Origin: Acidobacteriota bacterium
Lineage (GTDB): Bacteria; Acidobacteriota; Thermoanaerobaculia; Thermoanaerobaculales; Thermoanaerobaculaceae
NCBI GenBank assembly: GCA_004298115.1
Contig: SCRJ01000120.1
Location: forward strand, 1 to 33,115
Direction of reading: 5' to 3'
Length of the DNA stretch: 33,115 nt
The notes beneath the pieces were generated by a model, which saw only the letters and a list, made by a program, of their open reading frames with translations, did no database searches and was not told the DNA's origin. Below are positions 30,831 through 33,115 of the stretch, in pieces. Both the position numbers and the translations under genes were made by a program. Positions within the stretch are counted from its first letter, which is position 1. Every line of letters begins with the position of its first letter.

Positions 30831-31042
30831 GCGGGGATGCGAACGCGCTGCACACCGATAAAGTCGAGCGACTCCGCCGGCTCGCCCTCGACTTCCAGGC
30901 AGAGGCGGATCGCCTCGCGGGCCCGCTCCATGAGCTCGTCCAGCGAGCGCGCTTGCGTGTGGCAGCCACGCAGCGAAGGAACGGAAGCCACGTAGAATCC
31001 GTCCGCGTCCCGCTCCACGATGACGTCGAATTCCCGCTCCAT
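30827..31042 (-). CDS. hicB: HicB-family antitoxin (short form)
   Basis: A 71-residue HicB with the RNase-H-like partial fold: EFDVIVERDADGFYVASVPSLRGCHTQARSLDELMERAREAI. It ends soon after GVQRVRIPA, so there is no C-terminal DNA-binding domain like the one in many longer HicB proteins. It may thus neutralise HicA without repressing its own promoter strongly. TAGACT lies six bases before the ATG, implying a leaderless message; there is no Shine-Dalgarno at the right distance. Confidence 0.92.
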   Translation of the reverse strand: MEREFDVIVERDADGFYVASVPSLRGCHTQARSLDELMERAREAIRLCLEVEGEPAESLDFIGVQRVRIPA

Positions 31043-31048
31043 GCTGTA

Positions 31049-31054
31049 AGTCTA
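31049..31054 (-). promoter_or_regulatory. Candidate -10 element of hicBA (leaderless arrangement)
   Basis: TAGACT on the minus strand followed by TACAGC and then the hicB ATG, with exactly the same hexamer and spacing as at the response-regulator gene. No -35 is recognised; the region upstream is attC. Confidence 0.5.
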
Positions 31055-31074
31055 CACCCTTCTCCCCGCTTGCG

Positions 31075-31172
31075 GCCTAACGCCGCCGTTCAGCCGCCCG
31101 CCGGCTGGCGCGCGGCTTGCGCACGCAAGCCGCGTGACAGACGCGCGGGGCGGCTGCAACAGCTGGTTAGGC
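31075..31172 (+). repeat. attC site C (end of cassette 3)
   Basis: R'' GCCTAAC (31075-31081), R' GTTAGGC (31166-31172). GTTCAGCCGCC pairs with GGCGGCTGCAAC, leaving an unpaired C. Stem GCGGCTTGCG/CGCAAGCCGC in the middle. Confidence 0.95.
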
Positions 31173-31178
31173 AGCAGC

Positions 31179-31649
31179 CTAATAGCGAGGGACATATCGC
31201 CCATCGCGCGGAGGGCAGTCATAGGCGGGCATGACCATCTCCGGGAACACTTCAAGCTCGACAAAGGTGATTTGGCGCCGATATTGGCCGAGATGGCCGT
31301 AGTGACCCGGCCTAGAGATGTAAGCCGTCCCGCGGACGAAGACGTACCACCGCGGGTCTGGAAGGCTGTTCCATGGCGTCTCGTCGATCCAGAACCTTTC
31401 CATCGTCTGACAAGGTGCGAAGTAGGTACCATCACGAACTCGGACCCAGTGCCCAAGAACGGCCACAATTGGCTGCCCTGGCCCGCGTGGGGGGACACGC
31501 AGGAGCGGAGCGTCGGGTGCTGGACTAAGAAGGGCGACTCGTGGTGCGGGAGGCAACTCGGGGAGGCGCCGAACGTGTAGGCGGCTCCATGCCAGAAGCC
31601 CGATCATCAGCAAGAGCGCCGCGAGCAGCCAAGCGGAACGCCTAATCAC
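31179..31649 (-). CDS. Cassette 4 membrane-anchored protein, unknown function
   Basis: A 156-residue protein with one N-terminal helix (AWLLAALLLMIGLLAW, residues ~6-22) and a periplasmic or extracellular domain. The region WYVFVRGTAYISRPGHYGHLGQYRRQITFVELEV and VRVRDGTYFAPCQTMERFWID suggest a beta-rich fold; two cysteines (PCQ, DCPP) may pair. No family recognised. GTG start at 31649 with GGACGAG upstream; the gene fills the cassette to within 12 bp of each end. Confidence 0.65.
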   Translation of the reverse strand: MIRRSAWLLAALLLMIGLLAWSRLHVRRLPELPPAPRVALLSPAPDAPLLRVPPRGPGQPIVAVLGHWVRVRDGTYFAPCQTMERFWIDETPWNSLPDPRWYVFVRGTAYISRPGHYGHLGQYRRQITFVELEVFPEMVMPAYDCPPRDGRYVPRY

Positions 31650-31665
31650 TGTCGCTCGTCCTGCT

Positions 31666-31763
31666 GCCTAACGCCGCCGTTCAGCCGCCCGCCGGCTGGC
31701 GCGCCGGTTGCGCACGCAAGCGGCGTGACAGCCGAGTGGGGCGGCTGCAACGGCATGTTGGGC
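31666..31763 (+). repeat. attC site D (end of cassette 4)
   Basis: R'' GCCTAAC (31666-31672), R' GTTGGGC (31757-31763). Very like site C in length and left arm. GTTCAGCCGCC pairs with GGCGGCTGCAAC. Confidence 0.95.
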
Positions 31764-31776
31764 ACTGCCCTCGATC

Positions 31777-32277
31777 CTACCTTCCCTTTCCTGTGTCGCC
31801 GAGGAGCTTCAGCACTTCCTTGGCAGCTGCTACCGTTGCCGAATTCCCACACGTGTCGATTGTCAGTCTTCGACCGATCGGATCATCAAAGGTCTCTTCT
31901 GAAATGAAGAGGAGGTACTCTCCCCCAATTTCCAGCCAGAACCGTGCCGTCGAGTTCTCACTGAATAGCGCGACCTTGGGACCGGGACGCCCCTTGATGA
32001 CCCAAAGCACCTTGATTTCGTAGACAGCGCCAGCGTACGGATCGAAGCCCCAGGGCCTCGGACTGCCGCTTTGGAACGGCGGCTGGAGGGGCTTCGGTTT
32101 ACCGTCGTCTCCAAGCCAGGTCTCGCTTACCACGCGCCCCACGACCACATACTGAGACCGCGCCAACTCCTTTGACACCGAGTAGTAGTCTGGGTCGTAC
32201 CCGGGAAGAGAGGAATCCGAACCTTGGCAGTAGGCCAGAGCGATGACGGGCATGACCAAGATCATCGCGCTAAACAT
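31777..32277 (-). CDS. Cassette 5 secreted protein, NTR/TIMP-like pattern
   Basis: A 166-residue protein with a signal peptide (FSAMILVMPVIALAYCQG). The mature part has ARSQYVVVGRVVSETWLG, VYEIKVLWVIKGRPGPKVALFS and LEIGGEYLLFISE, then LTIDTCGNSATVAAAKEVLKLLG. This order (xxVVVGRV, strand with V-x-W-K-G, GG-x-Y-L-x-F, then C-G) resembles the netrin/TIMP-like secreted proteins found in many soil bacteria; most family cysteines are absent here. The function is unknown. ATG at 32277 lies seven bases from the attC; there is no ribosome binding site. Confidence 0.65.
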   Translation of the reverse strand: MFSAMILVMPVIALAYCQGSDSSLPGYDPDYYSVSKELARSQYVVVGRVVSETWLGDDGKPKPLQPPFQSGSPRPWGFDPYAGAVYEIKVLWVIKGRPGPKVALFSENSTARFWLEIGGEYLLFISEETFDDPIGRRLTIDTCGNSATVAAAKEVLKLLGDTGKGR

Positions 32278-32283
32278 GCATGT

Positions 32284-32378
32284 GCCCAACGCCGCCGTTC
32301 AGCCGCTGGCGCGAGCCTGCGCGGCGCGCAGCGCCGGCTTGCAGGCGAGTGACAGGCGGCTGCAACGGCCTGTTAGAC
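32284..32378 (+). repeat. attC site E (end of cassette 5)
   Basis: R'' GCCCAAC (32284-32290), R' GTTAGAC (32372-32378). CAGCCGC pairs with GCGGCTG and GTT pairs with AAC across an unpaired C. About 92% identical to site F (8 differences in 95 bp). Confidence 0.95.
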
Positions 32379-32381
32379 GGC

Positions 32382-32410
32382 TTGACGCCATAGCGTTCTA
32401 GCACTATATT
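32382..32410 (+). promoter_or_regulatory. Promoter of the RHH/RelE cassette
   Basis: TTGACG (32382-32387), 17-bp spacer, TATATT (32405-32410), ending seven bases before the ATG at 32418. The expected start of transcription is on or next to the A of the start codon. It starts four bases inside cassette 6 after the R' box. Confidence 0.72.
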
Positions 32411-32417
32411 GAACCCC

Positions 32418-32648
32418 ATGAGTGATGCTCGTCGCGTGACCGTCTACTTCGAACCGAACGTTCATCGTGCGCTGAAGCTGAAGGCTGCCTCCAGCGACCG
32501 GTCGGTTTCCGAGATGGTGAATGATGCTGTGCGTGCGGCCCTCGCCGACGACGCCGAGGACCTCGAGGCGTTTGAGAAGCGAGCCAACGAACCCGAGCGG
32601 GCCTTCGAGGACTTTGTGAGGTCGATGAGGCGAAGTGGGAAGATATAG
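32418..32648 (+). CDS. Ribbon-helix-helix antitoxin (CopG-like)
   Basis: A 76-residue antitoxin. RRVTVYFEPNVHRALKLKAA is a ribbon-helix-helix beta strand plus helix; SVSEMVNDAVRAALADDAEDL is the second helix; EKRANEPERAFEDFVRSMRR is an acidic C-terminus that should wrap the toxin. It overlaps the relE-like gene by 14 bp. ATG at 32418 is chosen over a TTG at 32409, which falls inside the -10. It is predicted to neutralise RelE and to repress the operon. Confidence 0.85.
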   Translation: MSDARRVTVYFEPNVHRALKLKAASSDRSVSEMVNDAVRAALADDAEDLEAFEKRANEPERAFEDFVRSMRRSGKI

Positions 32649-32904
32649 CCTCCGGATCAAGGACTCTGCGGCAAAGGAGGTCGAGCGGATCGAGCCGAAG
32701 AAGGTCCGGCGACAGATCGTCACTCGCATCCAAGGTCTTGCGACAGACCCGCGCCCACCCGGCTGTGAGAAGCTCGCCGGCGCAGGCGACCGCTACCGCG
32801 TCCGACAGGGAGCCTACAGGATCGTGTACGAGGTTCGCGACCTCGAACTCGTGGTGGTGCTGGTCAAGGTAGGACATCGGAGCCACGTCTACAAAACCCT
32901 CTAG
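32635..32904 (+). CDS. RelE/ParE-family toxin
   Basis: An 89-residue RelE-like toxin. Landmarks: YSLRIKDSAAKEVERIEPKKVRRQIVTRI, a dPrp-type GLATDPRPPGCEKLAG, and DRYRVRQGAYRIVYEVRDLELVVVLVKVGHRSHVYK, which is the family core (R-V-R-x-G-x-Y-R and GHR-x-x-VY). It is probably a ribosome-dependent mRNA interferase; ParE-type gyrase activity is the alternative. GTG start at 32635 with GAGGCGAA upstream, overlapping the antitoxin. The stop TAG ends two bases before the attC. Confidence 0.9.
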   Translation: MGRYSLRIKDSAAKEVERIEPKKVRRQIVTRIQGLATDPRPPGCEKLAGAGDRYRVRQGAYRIVYEVRDLELVVVLVKVGHRSHVYKTL

Positions 32905-32906
32905 CC

Positions 32907-33001
32907 GCCTAACGCCGCCGCTCAGCCGCTGGCGCGAGCCTGCCCGGCGCGCAGCGCCGGCCTGCGGGCGAGTGCCAGGCGGCTGCAGCGGCCTGTTAGG
33001 C
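32907..33001 (+). repeat. attC site F (end of cassette 6)
   Basis: R'' GCCTAAC (32907-32913), R' GTTAGGC (32995-33001). Same length as site E. A T-to-C change in the left arm (GTT to GCT) is matched by A-to-G in the right arm (AAC to AGC), so the pair is kept. Confidence 0.95.
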
Positions 33002-33115
33002 GGCAAACAACGGTAGACGCACATCATTTGGCTCAACGCAAACGACATCCGTGGCACCCACCTTAACCAGTTCGCCACCGAGGTCCTTAACGACGTGGGT
33101 GCAAAAAGCCTCGGC
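32996..33115 (-). CDS. C-terminal part of the cassette 7 protein (truncated by contig end)
   Basis: The minus strand reads 39 codons and a TAA. The visible end is THVVKDLGGELVKVGATDVV then PNDVRLPLFAA. The stop codon TAA occupies 32996-32998, the very first bases of the cassette (TTA of the TTAGGC core), so the gene fills the cassette completely at this end. The start lies beyond the window. No family can be assigned from 39 residues. Read against the attC direction, like cassettes 2-5. Confidence 0.7.
   Translation of the reverse strand, partial: AEAFCTHVVKDLGGELVKVGATDVVCVEPNDVRLPLFAA

Larger units (their letters stand above)
28966..33115 (+). mobile_element. Integron gene-cassette array without visible integrase (CALIN-like)
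   Basis: Seven attC-type sites, 95-126 bp long, separate units of 570-853 bp. In cassettes 1-5 the first bases after the R' cut (TTRRRY) are the reverse complement of the R'' box (RYYYAA) ending that same cassette, the rule for recombined integron cassettes: TTAGCT/AGCTAA, TTAGGT/ACCTAA, TTAGGC/GCCTAA twice, TTGGGC/GCCCAA. Cassettes: 1 (29086-29743) brnTA; 2 (29744-30596) unknown; 3 (30597-31166) hicBA; 4 (31167-31757) unknown, membrane-anchored; 5 (31758-32372) secreted; 6 (32373-32995) RHH/RelE; 7 (32996 to the end) truncated. The attC orientation would put attI and intI to the left, where ordinary chromosomal genes lie. Confidence 0.93.

Noticed and set aside
31134-31580. Plus-strand frame of 148 codons across cassette 4
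   Set aside because: It begins inside the attC and runs antisense to the frame with a clear N-terminal membrane helix, which has better protein character.
28966-33115. CRISPR array explanation of the regularly spaced repeats
   Set aside because: The repeats are 95-126 bp with differing central parts and the spacers are 470-750 bp with genes. They have attC core boxes and arms, and there are no cas genes.

Overview
This is a high-GC fragment (roughly 70% G+C) from a diderm (Gram-negative) bacterium, with a TolC-type efflux operon and lipoprotein-like and secreted proteins. It looks like an environmental assembly: the first 13 bases equal the 3' end of an Illumina adapter, and genes run off both ends. 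The gene mix (pyruvoyl arginine decarboxylase with a deoxyhypusine-synthase-like enzyme, a DUF4388 protein, many DinB-type proteins) would fit Acidobacteriota or a similar uncultured soil or sediment phylum. That assignment is inference only.

Layout. 14-5907 (minus): a two-component system followed by an outer-membrane factor, a membrane-fusion protein and a truncated HME-type RND pump, which together look like a metal-efflux operon. 5954-8553 (minus): a three-gene polyamine operon running arginine -> agmatine -> putrescine, plus an aminobutyl-transferase probably making homospermidine. 8706-10321 (plus): a cyclase/kynurenine-formamidase-like gene and a DUF169 gene. 10345-17393 (minus): a LarA-type racemase, methionyl-tRNA synthetase, a DUF4388 protein, RadC, a CobB-type sirtuin and an auxin-efflux-carrier family transporter. 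A tRNA-Ser(UGA) lies at 17470-17557 with its own promoter.

17623-28594 holds about seventeen small, mostly unrelated genes, all on the minus strand (small membrane proteins, LysE exporter, HIT-like, methyltransferase, two DinB proteins, RidA, esterase, ICMT-like). Most have good ribosome binding sites and little operon structure. A 55-bp sequence occurs twice in this stretch.

28966-33115 is the most interesting part: an array of integron gene cassettes bounded by seven attC sites, with no integrase gene in the window (a CALIN-type cluster, or the distal part of a chromosomal integron). It carries three toxin-antitoxin cassettes (BrnTA, HicBA, RHH/RelE), three cassettes for proteins of unknown function and one truncated cassette. 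Most cassette genes read against the attC orientation. The two forward toxin-antitoxin cassettes have near-consensus -35/-10 promoters placed so that transcription should begin at or within a base of the start codon. The same -10/start-codon spacing appears at several chromosomal genes (response regulator, larA, sirtuin), which suggests that leaderless mRNAs are common in this organism.
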